NCBI RefSeq assembly: GCF_019720915.1
Contig: NZ_JAHKSI010000001.1
Location: forward strand, 3,100,001-3,164,000
Reading direction: 5' to 3'
Origin: Alkalihalobacillus sp. TS-13
GTDB lineage: Bacteria > Bacillota > Bacilli > Bacillales > Fictibacillaceae
DNA length: 64,000 bases
Shown: one piece after another, positions 25,083 to 35,015 of the stretch
Numbering within the stretch: the first letter of the stretch is position 1
How the letters are laid out: every line of letters starts with the position of its first letter
Notes under the pieces: generated by a model
Seen by the model: only the letters and a program-made list of their open reading frames with translations
Database searches by the model: none
Told to the model about the DNA's origin: nothing
Program-made: the position numbers and the translations under genes

Positions 25083-27737
25083 TTATTGTACGGTGAATTC
25101 TCTTATTTGTGCCCAGCTTGATTGATCGGTTAGTACTTTGAACCTTATGAATCTTGCTTGTTCTTCTTCCTCTAAAGAAAGTGAGATTTCTGTTTCATTT
25201 TCGTACTCTCCTAACACTCTCCAGTTGCTGCCATCGGTTGAGATTTCGATGGAGCCATGTCTTATAAAATCATTTGGTCGTGGTGCTGATCCGCTTGTAG
25301 AGGCCATAAAGAGTTTTATAGAATGAATAGTCTGTACCTCCCCCAGATCAATCCCTATATAATCTCCCTTTTCAGGTGATCCGTACGTCCAATAGATTGT
25401 ATTCAAATCACCATCTGAAATATGATCTAAGGTATAGCTGCTATAGGCGTCTAGTGTAGAAAACGGCCCAGCTTCTTCTCTTCCACCCAACCATAAATCA
25501 TTAGTTTTCAATGCTAAGTTGATAAAAGGTTGCAGTACACCATACCCATATGTTTTCGGATTGGGAATGTCATAGACTCCTTCATCGATTGTGAGTGTAA
25601 CTAGATTTTCTTCAATTGACACGTTCGCACCGACAATGGAGTTATGTTCAAGCCAGTCACCGTCTCCTCCAGAATGGACACTTAACACATACCCCTCCTC
25701 AGGAATAACAGAATTGTTCCCGCCTACAGAAGTAACTTTTCCATCAATGACTGTAATTTCATAGCCCCATTGGTTGGTCCCAGTTGTCTCCCCGAATTCA
25801 GAGGTATACTTTATCAGTTCTCCCCAACCCCTTTCGACATCAGCTCCATCTAAATTCCTTGAAGCTTGCTGTGGCTCTTCAAAAGTGACGTCTGTCGTAT
25901 CATTTTCCAGTACTTGATCTAACTCTGCCCTGAATTCCTCAGTCAATTCTTTATTACCACTTTGCTGCGAAAGAAGCATTTCGACGGCTAGCTGAGCCGC
26001 TTCGCCATAATGCCTCATTTTATCAATCCAAGGATTCATTTCCTCAGCGAACTTTTCATTATGAAAGTCATTTTCCAAAACATCAGCTGCTTCTACTAGC
26101 TGTTCGAATTCATTCAAAAGCTGTTCAGACTCTTGTTGCCCTTCCCCATCCTCATAAGCATCCCAAAACTCTTTAATCAATGGGCTAAGAGTCGGGGATT
26201 CTTCTTGAAGGACACGTGAAGATAATGCATTTTCTGCAAAAGTTTTTACTTCTTCTGCAAAAGATCCTCCAAACTCTCGGATACTTGCACCCCAAGATGC
26301 CATAGGCTCATAGTCTGAAGGATTCCAAGTATAATCAGCTATCGTAAACAACGGAATTTTAGAAGCCTGGGCATATTCCATCGGGTTTGCGGTTAATCCG
26401 TGAACTCCATGCTCCGTCAACTCTGCATCCCTTCCAGAAATCGGACTTAAAAATAATCGATCCTGAGAAAAATCATTAACCGGATGGTTGTCCCATATTA
26501 ACAGGTCATGTTTAAATATGTTCGAGATTTTTTCCGCATCTTCATTTGTGATAGTTTCTGTAGTAATCCCAATTCCAGTCCAGTAAACTAACACCTCGGA
26601 ATCAACCATATCGGCGAATTGTTCTCTATAAGGACTGGTTCCATCTTGATAATATTCTGTAGGGACGGTGATGAGGCGGTTCGCTCCTTCATGAGTTTCG
26701 ATGAACTCTTCTTGAAACTTGTTCAATACGTATGCTTGAGCAGCTGCTGTCGGACTTTCATATGCTCCAAACTTCTCTTCATCCTCCTCACAACTCATCT
26801 CTTGAAAAATATCATCAAAAAGTATGGCGAAATCGCGGACACCCAGATCCCACAAAGCTTGGGCCTTTTCTTTTAACAGGGTGAATTCATCCTCCCTTGA
26901 GTAACACATATCTAAACCTGGTGAAATTGTAAAAATAAAATTGACATGGCTGTTTTCAGCAGCATTCACTAATTCTCCTAGTTGAGCAAGTTTTTCTGCA
27001 GGATAAGGCTCCCTCCATTGATCACGATGATAAGGATCATCTTTGGGGGCATAAACATACGTATTCATTTTGTTTTCACCGTAAAATTCAATTTGATTTA
27101 TTCGATCCTGATGTGACCATGGAATTCCGTAAAATCCTTCAATAACACCCCTGATTGGCATTTTCGGAAAATCTTTAATAAATACTTCAGGAACCATGTG
27201 GCGTCCCGGATGTGGTGTAAGGATTTGTTTCAGCGTTTTAACACTATAAAAAACGCCATCCCAATCTGCACCAGCTAGGATGATCTTCTTCCTTTCATCA
27301 CTCCCTTCTCCTGCTGCAAGAATATAGCCTTCTTCTGGAAGTTGTTGATCTCCTTCAGCATTCAAAAACTGCAGCTGTTCAGTAATCATTGGATTTTCAG
27401 GATCGTTACTCAGAAAGACAGTGATAGGCGTTGTAGGATTTTCGGATTGATTGAATATCTCTATTTCCTTTACACCAGATGATTTCAAGATTTCCTTTAG
27501 CTCATTTATCACCGACTCGTCACTCTGTTCTGGTAAAACAACTCCAACTACTGGAGTTAATGGAAAACTAGTGTCTTTTACATTAAGTTCTTGGGGTGTA
27601 GGATAGATTTCTAATTCTAGTGGATCGTTTTCTGCAAAGGTTTGAGAGGTGGGTGGCAAAACAAAGCTGATCAAAGACAAAATAAGGAGAAATGAACAAA
27701 ATAAACAAAAATACATACGCCTTTTCTTATCCATCAT
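25083..27737 (-). CDS. Secreted GH84 beta-N-acetylhexosaminidase with F5/8-type C domain
   Basis: 884 aa exported protein. Signal peptide residues 1-35; an N-terminal hexosaminidase-associated domain; a GH84 catalytic barrel beginning RGVIEGFYGIPWS (196-208) with the paired catalytic aspartates 308/309 (ILFDDIFQEM). Then follow a helical region, an NQWG-type module (about 660-740) and a C-terminal discoidin/F5/8C carbohydrate-binding domain (HISDGDLNTIYWTYGSPEKG to IREFTVQ). It would release GlcNAc from glycans outside the cell, feeding the neighbouring amino-sugar operon. The start has AAAGGAG about 12 nt upstream; the next ATG is equally possible. Hyaluronidase activity is an alternative within the family. 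Confidence 0.9.
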   Translation of the reverse strand: MMDKKRRMYFCLFCSFLLILSLISFVLPPTSQTFAENDPLELEIYPTPQELNVKDTSFPLTPVVGVVLPEQSDESVINELKEILKSSGVKEIEIFNQSENPTTPITVFLSNDPENPMITEQLQFLNAEGDQQLPEEGYILAAGEGSDERKKIILAGADWDGVFYSVKTLKQILTPHPGRHMVPEVFIKDFPKMPIRGVIEGFYGIPWSHQDRINQIEFYGENKMNTYVYAPKDDPYHRDQWREPYPAEKLAQLGELVNAAENSHVNFIFTISPGLDMCYSREDEFTLLKEKAQALWDLGVRDFAILFDDIFQEMSCEEDEEKFGAYESPTAAAQAYVLNKFQEEFIETHEGANRLITVPTEYYQDGTSPYREQFADMVDSEVLVYWTGIGITTETITNEDAEKISNIFKHDLLIWDNHPVNDFSQDRLFLSPISGRDAELTEHGVHGLTANPMEYAQASKIPLFTIADYTWNPSDYEPMASWGASIREFGGSFAEEVKTFAENALSSRVLQEESPTLSPLIKEFWDAYEDGEGQQESEQLLNEFEQLVEAADVLENDFHNEKFAEEMNPWIDKMRHYGEAAQLAVEMLLSQQSGNKELTEEFRAELDQVLENDTTDVTFEEPQQASRNLDGADVERGWGELIKYTSEFGETTGTNQWGYEITVIDGKVTSVGGNNSVIPEEGYVLSVHSGGDGDWLEHNSIVGANVSIEENLVTLTIDEGVYDIPNPKTYGYGVLQPFINLALKTNDLWLGGREEAGPFSTLDAYSSYTLDHISDGDLNTIYWTYGSPEKGDYIGIDLGEVQTIHSIKLFMASTSGSAPRPNDFIRHGSIEISTDGSNWRVLGEYENETEISLSLEEEEQARFIRFKVLTDQSSWAQIREFTVQ

Positions 27738-27781
27738 ACGAAAACTACACTCCTTTTATTAAGATAGATGTATATCTATAA

Positions 27782-28001
27782 TGTGCCAGGCACCAATTTG
27801 AAAGCCTTGGTACATGCGAATTCTGATTCGGTGCCTGGTACATTTTGAAAAGCGTTGGGGGACAAGGGATTGAAAATGGTGCCTGAAAATGGTGCCAGGT
27901 ACATTTTGAAAACCCTTCTGCCACTTGGGTTCTTTTTCGGTGCCTGGCACCTTCTGAGAAGCGTTGGGGCACAAGGGTGAAATTGTCGTGCCTGGCACCG
28001 A
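27782..28001. repeat. GGTGCC/GGCACC hairpin repeat, copy 4 (long form)
   Basis: The longest copy, with about five palindromic cores in series, filling the gap between the GH84 gene and the interrupted oxidoreductase gene. Short reading frames inside it on the minus strand are by-products of the repeat. Confidence 0.85.
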
Positions 28002-28020
28002 AGGAAGGAATGGTTATTAT

Positions 28021-29595
28021 TTAAACAGCTCCGATTTCGGGCCAGTGGAGTTCGATGCCTTGTTGTTGGAGGAGGGTTTGGTAGTTTTGTAGATGCGCTG
28101 GAGTGTGTCGGACTACTCGTGGTTCGATGCCTTTTTCATGAGCAAAGGCTGCTAAATATCCGGCGGACTCACCGATGTTCCATTCAACGGGATGGACGCG
28201 GAAGCAGCCGTTCGTAATATGAGTTGCCCCGATGTTCTTGCTTCCTGCGATGAGATTCTTCATCCGGACAGGCAGTAATGTGCCTAGCGGTATTTCAAAA
28301 GGGAGACTCGGTGTATAAAACAGCTGGTTCGTCACGATTGTCGGATGGAGATCAATCCGATAACAGCCGACTCCAACTGAATCTTCAACCTTCTTAATCC
28401 CCTTTTCTCCACGGTATTCTGCATTGATGTCCTGTTCCTTGACCGTGACTTCTGCTTTGATTCTGCGGGATTCGCGAATATAAGGATACATTGCTAATCC
28501 ATCATCTGTTCCTGCCACATCCCGCCTCAGTCGCAATCCAGGATACCCGAGACCCCCGTCATGCCTCGGTGCCTCTGTTTGCATCCAATAAAGGAGGGAT
28601 AAACTTAGCTGTTTTGCCCCTTTCAGATGTTTCTTGCGCTCATCTTCATCCACTTCATATATCGGACCGAGCCAATAATCATTTTGCGGCCAGTTGATGA
28701 GAGACAGATCACCTTCAGCAAAGCCTTCACGCAATAGCTTTTTATCCAAAGCCCTTCTGTATTCCCACAGTGAAAACAGTCCTTTTTGCGGAAAAAGCGT
28801 GAACAACTTCGATTCCCCGGTCGCTGCATCCGGACCGAACCAGCTTAATTGTTTATGGTCCAAGAAATCCGCCTGATAGTTTTTTCAGAACTCATACTGC
28901 TCCGGTTTTTCGATCGTGTGATCTTCGCCTTCCAGATAGTCTGCTGCAAAACAATGCGTGATGGACTGCATATCAAGCTGTTCCGCTCCTCCCTTCAGAG
29001 CATGCGGCTCCTCGGTTTCCTCATATGCTTCTGCACCTGTCACATATGCAACACCCGCCAACGGCAGCAGATCCCCACACTCGGTTGCATCAATAAAAAT
29101 CGACCCGCTGATCGCCACTGAAATTTCCTCCTTCAAATCCCGAACGGTCACCGAAAGGATTTCATCACCTTTCGTCTCAGCGGCAACTGGTTTATGCTCC
29201 ATAAGCAACGTGATTTTACCGGTATGGATAAAAGGAGCCAGCATATCGTTCAAGACAGCCAAAGAAACCCTCGGGTCGTGGGAGAGCCGGCTTACAAGCG
29301 CATTCCCTGGATTCAGCTTCGAGTCACCACTAGCCTTCTCCGTCAACGGATAATTCCTCCGATAAAAGTTACGGACTCGATTGCGGAATTCACGATAACT
29401 TCCGGTGCATCCGAACTGTTCGATCCATTTATGTTCATCCGGCGGAACGAGCTGGCTGGTCAATTGCCCGCCAATCCGCCCGGTCTCTTCTGTCAAAATC
29501 ACCTTCTTCCCCATTTTAGCAGCAGATAGAGCGGCCAGACTTCCGCCAAGTCCACCACCGATGACAATAATTTCACCATTTAACTCTTTATTCAT
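28021..29595 (-). pseudogene. FAD-dependent oxidoreductase interrupted by one in-frame TGA
   Basis: Two frames read as one 525-codon gene: MNKELNGEIIVIGGGLGGSL (FAD-binding GxGxxG) to YEF, a single TGA at 28887-28885, then KNYQADFLDHKQLSWFGPDA to the C-terminal ITNGCFRVHPVEWNIGESAG, all in the same frame. The family (FAD_oxidored, often beside glycan hydrolases) appears from memory to have a tryptophan after YEF/YDF, so a TGG to TGA change is likely. The ATG at 29595 has AAGGAG upstream. The gene is either a fresh pseudogene, a sequencing error or needs readthrough; without readthrough the first product is 236 aa and lacks the C-terminal half. Its substrate is unknown. Confidence 0.8.
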
Positions 29596-29664
29596 AAGGA
29601 ACGACTCCTTTTTAAAACTGTTAAGTATATGTACGTCAACAAGCAAACCTTTCATGAGACCGTG

Positions 29665-29855
29665 AAAATGCAAAAAAATGAATTTGATGTACTCATGAGT
29701 GCTTCATGAGTGCGTGAAAACACACAAATCCGAATTTGATGTACTCATAAGTGCATCATGAGTACGTGAAAATACACAAAACCGAATTTGGTGTACTCAT
29801 GAGTGCTTCATGAGTATATGAAAACGCACAAAACCGAATTTGATGTACTCATAAG
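29665..29855. repeat. Minisatellite, 52-bp unit, about 3.7 copies
   Basis: Units begin at 29665, 29717, 29769 and 29821 (the last is partial). Each full unit carries ACTCATGA or ACTCATAA and a mirrored TCATGAGT, so each can form a small hairpin. It lies directly before the oxidoreductase gene and after the GHL10 gene stop, thus in the leader or spacer between them. Confidence 0.85.
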
Positions 29856-29904
29856 AGTTCGTTTCATAGAGTCGGGCTGACCCGTAAGCCAGCCCAAACC
29901 CTCA

Positions 29905-31572
29905 TTACTTATCTTCTCTGATCATTTTTAACAGTCCTGGGATCTGATGTGGCGGCTGTGATTCTTCCGCGAACTCTTCCTCAATGATGTCCCACCAGCC
30001 AAACTGTTCAAAGTAAACTAGGTCGAACAGCATAATACCGTGTGACCGCTCCATTACGGATCTCAAGCCTTTACGGAACTGTTCCGGGTCACCTTTATAC
30101 TGGTTCAGATAAAGGCTTCCATATACGAAAGTGGCTTCATTCACGACATCAAAAGCAATATCCGCTGAACCTTCAACGCTGTACCAATCAGGATTCCCGG
30201 ACTCGATCGCTTCTTCCCGTGTAACATCATAAAAGTAGTTACCTGTCATCAAGAAATCGAGTACTTCAGCATAACCGGTTTTACCGTAATCAGGACTTGC
30301 CCAATCATAATCCGGCTGATGCGTTCGGCTTGCCCAGTTCACACCTTCACTATAGTAAAGCGGGTACCAGGCACCGACATACGTACTGAAGAAAAGAGAT
30401 GAATCTTTTTCATGGACGAGTTCCTCTGCTTGTCGGAAGAAATCCTGTATGTTCCCCGCTCTCCATTCGATCCACTTTTGATAAAGTGGTCCTGGATTTC
30501 GCTCTTGTCCATCTTCTGTAAACTCGATACTGAAAATATCCTCCGGCCAGTTCGTGACGCTTTCTCCGATATATTCTTCAAAACGTTCACGGCTCAGATC
30601 ACTGAAATCAGCATTGATGTTCGAATAACGCGCACGATCCAGAACGATCCCGTCTATGTCATAGTTGTCGATCAATTCTTCGATGATGCTCAACTCGTAA
30701 GATCTCACGTCTTCACGGATCGGATTGGTGAATGTTGAAAAAGAAGGGTATTCCGATGCAGGGACCAACTCCATCTTTGAAGCAGAGTAATCGATCTCAT
30801 CCCCTACCTGAACATTTTCGTTTAGCCATGTTCTCGCTTCCCCGTGACCAGACAAGACAACACCATTCTCAGGAACTTCAACAGCTGGAGCACCATATGT
30901 ACGGTCCACCACTTCTGTTACGACTCCATCTGTGATCTGGACTTCGGTACCCCACTGATTTGCTGGGGAAACATCATATTCAGACGGTGTATACATGACC
31001 AATTGGTTCGAGCCTCTTGTGGTGTTCACTCCTGTAATATCGAATGTTTCTCCATTTTCAACTTCTGCAACACGTGAAGCCATATAGAACGTCGTTTGCC
31101 ATTCCGGGTTTTCAAAGGCCGGACCATCTTTATAATCGTTATTTCCTTCCGAAAAGACATTCACATTTGCATGGACCTGGATGCCATGCTTATGCGCTTC
31201 TTTTATCACCTCTGTCAGCAAGTCATATCCTTCTGGGAACTCATCGTATTTCGGAATCTCAGATGTGCTCATATGCGGGGCGATGTCACTCAAGTACCCG
31301 ACAAAACCTGTGTAGTTCTTTACGTCGAGGATGATCGTATCGATGTTTGCTCTTGCGGTTTTCTCAACAATGTTTTTCACTTTTTCCGGCGTATTCAGGT
31401 TCTGAATGTTCGCCGAAAGATCGTACCATAAAATCCTTGCTTTCTTGTCATCTTCATTCACGAGGTTTTGAAGCACTTGATGCCTTGATTTGTCATTTCC
31501 TGTTGCGGTTGCCGGTATGACCAGGCTGAACAGCAAAACAACTGACAGTAGAACACCGAATATTTTTTTCAT
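29905..31572 (-). CDS. Secreted glycosyl-hydrolase-like protein, GHL10 (DUF187) type
   Basis: 555 aa with a signal peptide (residues 1-24). The catalytic-like barrel starts at ARILWYDLSANIQNLNTPEK and continues through DTIILDVKNYTGFVGY, HKHGIQVHANVNVFSEGNND and YDIDGIVLDRARYSNINADF, the pattern of family-10-like hydrolases. An inserted module (NQWGTEVQITDGVVTEV to VVLSGHGEARTWLNENV, near residues 210-265) recurs in the GH84 protein next door. The substrate is not known; an exported glycan hydrolase fits the operon. The ATG at 31572 has GGAGGG upstream. A GGGCTG/CAGCCC hairpin follows the stop at about 29877-29895. Confidence 0.82.
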   Translation of the reverse strand: MKKIFGVLLSVVLLFSLVIPATATGNDKSRHQVLQNLVNEDDKKARILWYDLSANIQNLNTPEKVKNIVEKTARANIDTIILDVKNYTGFVGYLSDIAPHMSTSEIPKYDEFPEGYDLLTEVIKEAHKHGIQVHANVNVFSEGNNDYKDGPAFENPEWQTTFYMASRVAEVENGETFDITGVNTTRGSNQLVMYTPSEYDVSPANQWGTEVQITDGVVTEVVDRTYGAPAVEVPENGVVLSGHGEARTWLNENVQVGDEIDYSASKMELVPASEYPSFSTFTNPIREDVRSYELSIIEELIDNYDIDGIVLDRARYSNINADFSDLSRERFEEYIGESVTNWPEDIFSIEFTEDGQERNPGPLYQKWIEWRAGNIQDFFRQAEELVHEKDSSLFFSTYVGAWYPLYYSEGVNWASRTHQPDYDWASPDYGKTGYAEVLDFLMTGNYFYDVTREEAIESGNPDWYSVEGSADIAFDVVNEATFVYGSLYLNQYKGDPEQFRKGLRSVMERSHGIMLFDLVYFEQFGWWDIIEEEFAEESQPPHQIPGLLKMIREDK

Positions 31573-31649
31573 CAAATCCCTCCGAAAAATTCAATTGACC
31601 AAGATCAAGTTACAGCGGTGAGAATGAGGAGAATCGCTCAGATGTCGGC

Positions 31650-33212
31650 TCAGTGGACCACCTCCTTAAATTTTGCCTGGTTTCCCTCAAGCTCAATTGT
31701 CAGAGCGATTTCAAAAGTTCTGTTCCAGGGAAGCGTGATGTTTCTGATTCGGAGAGCATAACCATTGCATAGTCGTAGTTTGTTCAAAGTCTCTCCGGCG
31801 GTCTCCATGAACTGTTTTTGCACGATTTCAAGCAACTCATCTTCATCTAGCTTCGATTCATCCACTTGATCCCTAACTTTCTGGCGGGTGACTGATTGAT
31901 AGAGATAATCATCTAAAAACCGCAGCGCCAACAGTTCGAGGTGCCTTTTCTGAAAGTCGGTTTCAAGCAAAAACCCGTTCAGTTTTTGCAAATGGATCAT
32001 TGCAGAATGAGCGATGACCGTTCCTAGAGAATTTCCCGCCGTATTCCAACCGGCATAACCTGACAGGTGTCTGAAAATCCCCGTATCGGTCAATCTCGGC
32101 ATCAGTGCAGGATCCGCGCCATTCGCATAAGCAAGATCGGCGACCGCTACATCTTTTCCTTTTTCGAGATAATGCTTGACCTTCAACATCCATTCACCGA
32201 GATTCCGGTCCGTCGTGTCGACTTCAGCCAGATCCATCTGTAGAGCCAGATCCCCCTGCTTCTTCCCTGGCACGTTGACAGCAAGAAGAAGGTCCGCTTC
32301 TGAAGGACTTTCGCCTGTAAAAGACCCGAACGCATAGACCTGGCCTTTGACAGACTCATAGATTGGCCGGTCTTCGTACATCGCATTGGACAACGCCCCT
32401 TTTTGACCACTGTAAAAAGGATGGAAGATCGGCTTCTTGACGTCTTCAAGATCATAGACCATTCTGGCGACCAATGTACTTGCCACCTCGTCAGCCCCCG
32501 GATAAATGAAAACCTTCTCATGGAGGTTGCGTTTGTTCACCTCCTCAGAAAGCCATTCTTGCTCCTGGATGTTATAGCCGTACTCTGCTGTATCATCTTG
32601 CGGGAATACAAGGATATTGAATAAACCAGCTTCGGCTTCATCCAGTAAAGAACGGTTGATCGAAAAATTCCGCTCTCTCGTTTTCTTATAATCTTTTAAA
32701 ATCGTATCCGGTATCTTCGGCCTCAGCTCCTCTATCAGTTTCTTGGAGACGGGATCCTTCGTTTTCAAATAACGATGGGAATGATACGAGAATTGCCAGA
32801 TTTCTTTACCATAACGGTTCCAGTACTCCTTCTCCTCTTCATTCACATAAGAATTGGAAAGGCGCATCGTGGCGCTGAATCCCATGATTTTGAGCTCTGG
32901 ATTGACTCTTTTCAGTTCTTTTAAAACCTGAAGGCGTGCTCGGACTTCTTCTACTGTTGCCACAGAAACCCGGGAAGGGACAAGCCCACCGTAACCGAGC
33001 ATATCAATCGACACGACAATCCCGTCCACCTCACGAGACTTTTCTTTTAACCAGTTTTGCAGGAGGTCAAGATTACCTGGCTTTTTTAAAAATCCGAGCT
33101 CATTGCGTTCTGGTACGAGGACTTCCCAGCCACCGATTGCGGCCAGCTGTACTGGAAGGTCGCGTGTAACAGGTCGTGCATCAACTGGAAGCATTGCAAT
33201 TTTTCGTTTCAT
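31650..33212 (-). CDS. DUF4127 family protein
   Basis: 520 aa cytoplasmic-looking protein with the family hallmark start (IAMLPVDARPVTRDLPVQLA) and internal IVVSIDMLGYGGLVPSR, FPQDDTAEYGYNIQEQ, YPGADEVASTLVARM and DLAYANGADPALM. Its biochemical role is uncharacterised to my knowledge; genes of this family often sit in amino-sugar or glycan operons. It lies 26 bp after the MalG-type permease gene and 77 bp before the GHL10 gene, so it belongs to the operon. An enzymatic role on an amino-sugar derivative is only an inference from context. Confidence 0.85.
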   Translation of the reverse strand: MKRKIAMLPVDARPVTRDLPVQLAAIGGWEVLVPERNELGFLKKPGNLDLLQNWLKEKSREVDGIVVSIDMLGYGGLVPSRVSVATVEEVRARLQVLKELKRVNPELKIMGFSATMRLSNSYVNEEEKEYWNRYGKEIWQFSYHSHRYLKTKDPVSKKLIEELRPKIPDTILKDYKKTRERNFSINRSLLDEAEAGLFNILVFPQDDTAEYGYNIQEQEWLSEEVNKRNLHEKVFIYPGADEVASTLVARMVYDLEDVKKPIFHPFYSGQKGALSNAMYEDRPIYESVKGQVYAFGSFTGESPSEADLLLAVNVPGKKQGDLALQMDLAEVDTTDRNLGEWMLKVKHYLEKGKDVAVADLAYANGADPALMPRLTDTGIFRHLSGYAGWNTAGNSLGTVIAHSAMIHLQKLNGFLLETDFQKRHLELLALRFLDDYLYQSVTRQKVRDQVDESKLDEDELLEIVQKQFMETAGETLNKLRLCNGYALRIRNITLPWNRTFEIALTIELEGNQAKFKEVVH

Positions 33213-33238
33213 CCATCTCCATCCTTTCTGTCAAACGA

Positions 33239-34132
33239 TTATCCTTTTACAGCCCCGCTCGTTGCTCCTTTAATGAAGTAGCGTTGGAGGATGAGGAAGA
33301 ATATGATGATCGGCAGGACCGAAATGACGGAACCAGCAGCAATCATACGCCAGTCTGCCGAAAACAGCCCGGTGAGTGCGTTCAACCCTAGAGGCAGGGT
33401 GTACATCTTCTGATCATCCAAAATGATCAACGGCCACAAAAAGTCTCCCCATGCCATCACAAACGTGAAGATCGCAAGCGTCACCATCGATGGTTTTACA
33501 AGCGGAAGCAGAATCCTCCACCAGATCTGGAAACTGTTTGCGCCGTCCATTCGTGCAGATTCATCAAGTTCATACGGAATCGTGATGAACGCCTGTCGCA
33601 TCAGGAATATTCCGAATGCTGTAGTCGCGTGCGGCAGGATCAGCCCTGCATAAGTGTTCTTCAACCCAAGGTCGAGTGAGAGGATATAGATCGGGATCAT
33701 CAACAGCTGGAATGGAATCATCATCGTGCTGATGATCAGGATGAAAATGATGTTTTTTCCTTTGAAATTCATCCTTGCCAGCGGATAAGCCGCAAACGAA
33801 CAAAACAAGACATTAAGGAGTACGGTGAAAAAGCCGACGATCGTGCTGTTCATCAAATAGGTCCAGAACGGGAACGCATCCATGACCCTTGAAAAATTGC
33901 CTAGTGTCGGGCTTTCCGGAATGAATTTCGGTGGATAACTGAAGATGTTTTCATGCCCCGATTTCAAAGCTGTCGAAAGGAGCCATAAGAATGGACCGAG
34001 CATCCCGAGAGCCACGATGGTCAAGAGAAGGTAAACCAACAGTTTTTTGATGCGTCCTTTCGTTTTCACATTCAACAACGGGCGAGTCTCTGTCTCGATG
34101 GATTGTTTTTTATCTGTAACAGGTGCTTCCAT
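33239..34132 (-). CDS. ABC sugar permease, MalG type, amino-sugar operon
   Basis: 297 aa, six-helix CUT1 permease with the EAA-like loop ESARMDGANSFQIWWRILLP. Second pore subunit of the importer served by the lipoprotein encoded at 37572-38849. It begins 13 bp after the MalF-type gene. An N-terminal soluble extension of about 30 residues precedes helix 1. Confidence 0.9.
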   Translation of the reverse strand: MEAPVTDKKQSIETETRPLLNVKTKGRIKKLLVYLLLTIVALGMLGPFLWLLSTALKSGHENIFSYPPKFIPESPTLGNFSRVMDAFPFWTYLMNSTIVGFFTVLLNVLFCSFAAYPLARMNFKGKNIIFILIISTMMIPFQLLMIPIYILSLDLGLKNTYAGLILPHATTAFGIFLMRQAFITIPYELDESARMDGANSFQIWWRILLPLVKPSMVTLAIFTFVMAWGDFLWPLIILDDQKMYTLPLGLNALTGLFSADWRMIAAGSVISVLPIIIFFLILQRYFIKGATSGAVKG

Positions 34133-34145
34133 TTTTCTCCCCCCC

Positions 34146-35015
34146 TTATGCTACGTTTTCTTTCCTGCCCATCAGTTTCAAATTGACAATTGAAAAAATG
34201 AGTGTGATGAGAAAGAGCACGACACCAGCAGCACTTGCATAGCCCATGTTCAACTTCTCAAATGCCTCTTGATAGATATAAAACACAAGCGTTTTCGAAC
34301 TGTTAAGCGGACCGCCTCCTGTCATGATGTAGATCTCTTCAAATACTTTCATAGCGGCAATCGACGACATAACGGTGACGATGATGATCGATGGCATCAA
34401 CATTGGGATCGTGATTCGGATCGTCTGTTGCCACTTATTCGCCCCATCAATTTCTGCCGCTTCGTATAGGTTGGATGGGATCGACTGAAGCCCCGCCAAA
34501 TAGATGATCATGTAATACCCTAAACCCTTCCAGACTGTTACGGCCATGACCGCAAAGAGGGCTGTCTGTTCGGATGTAAGCCAGTGGACCGGACCATTGA
34601 TCAGACCAACCACCTCTAAAATGTAGTTGAGGACTCCTTTTTCCGCATACACCCATTCCCATGTAATCCCGACGACCACCCAGGAGGTGACGACAGGTAT
34701 GTAATAAGCAGAACGGAAAAATCCGATTCCTTTGAGCTTTTGGTTGACGAGGATTGCGAGAAAAATCGGTAAAATGATAAGAGCTGGAACAACGCCGACG
34801 AGATAGATCAGCGTCTGGATGAGCGTTTTCCAAAACATACTGTCATCGAAAAGTTTCTGGTAATTTTCCGTCCCGACGAAGGTTGGATCGACAATCATGT
34901 TGTAATCGGTGAAGCTCAACCAGATGGCTTGCAACAACGGATAGAAAATGAATGCTCCCAAAATCACACATCCTGGCAGCAAAAACAAATATGGTGTCAA
35001 CGCGTTACGTGTCAC
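34146..35015 (-). CDS. ABC sugar permease, MalF type, amino-sugar operon
   Basis: 289 aa CUT1 permease with [20 protein letters not shown] as EAA loop. The start overlaps the stop of the ROK kinase gene by 4 bp, showing translational coupling. The substrate is probably an amino-sugar oligosaccharide, judged from nanE and GH84 nearby. Confidence 0.9.
   Translation of the reverse strand: MTRNALTPYLFLLPGCVILGAFIFYPLLQAIWLSFTDYNMIVDPTFVGTENYQKLFDDSMFWKTLIQTLIYLVGVVPALIILPIFLAILVNQKLKGIGFFRSAYYIPVVTSWVVVGITWEWVYAEKGVLNYILEVVGLINGPVHWLTSEQTALFAVMAVTVWKGLGYYMIIYLAGLQSIPSNLYEAAEIDGANKWQQTIRITIPMLMPSIIIVTVMSSIAAMKVFEEIYIMTGGGPLNSSKTLVFYIYQEAFEKLNMGYASAAGVVLFLITLIFSIVNLKLMGRKENVA

Noticed and set aside
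27745..27998. Reading frames of 60-80 codons inside the hairpin repeats (also at 18744, 39737 and 63594)
   Set aside because: They are by-products of the repeat; they share the same translated phrases in each copy, have no good ribosome binding sites and end at the repeat edges.
29665..29855. Tandem units considered as a CRISPR array
   Set aside because: Units are contiguous 52-bp copies without unique spacers, and no cas genes are near.
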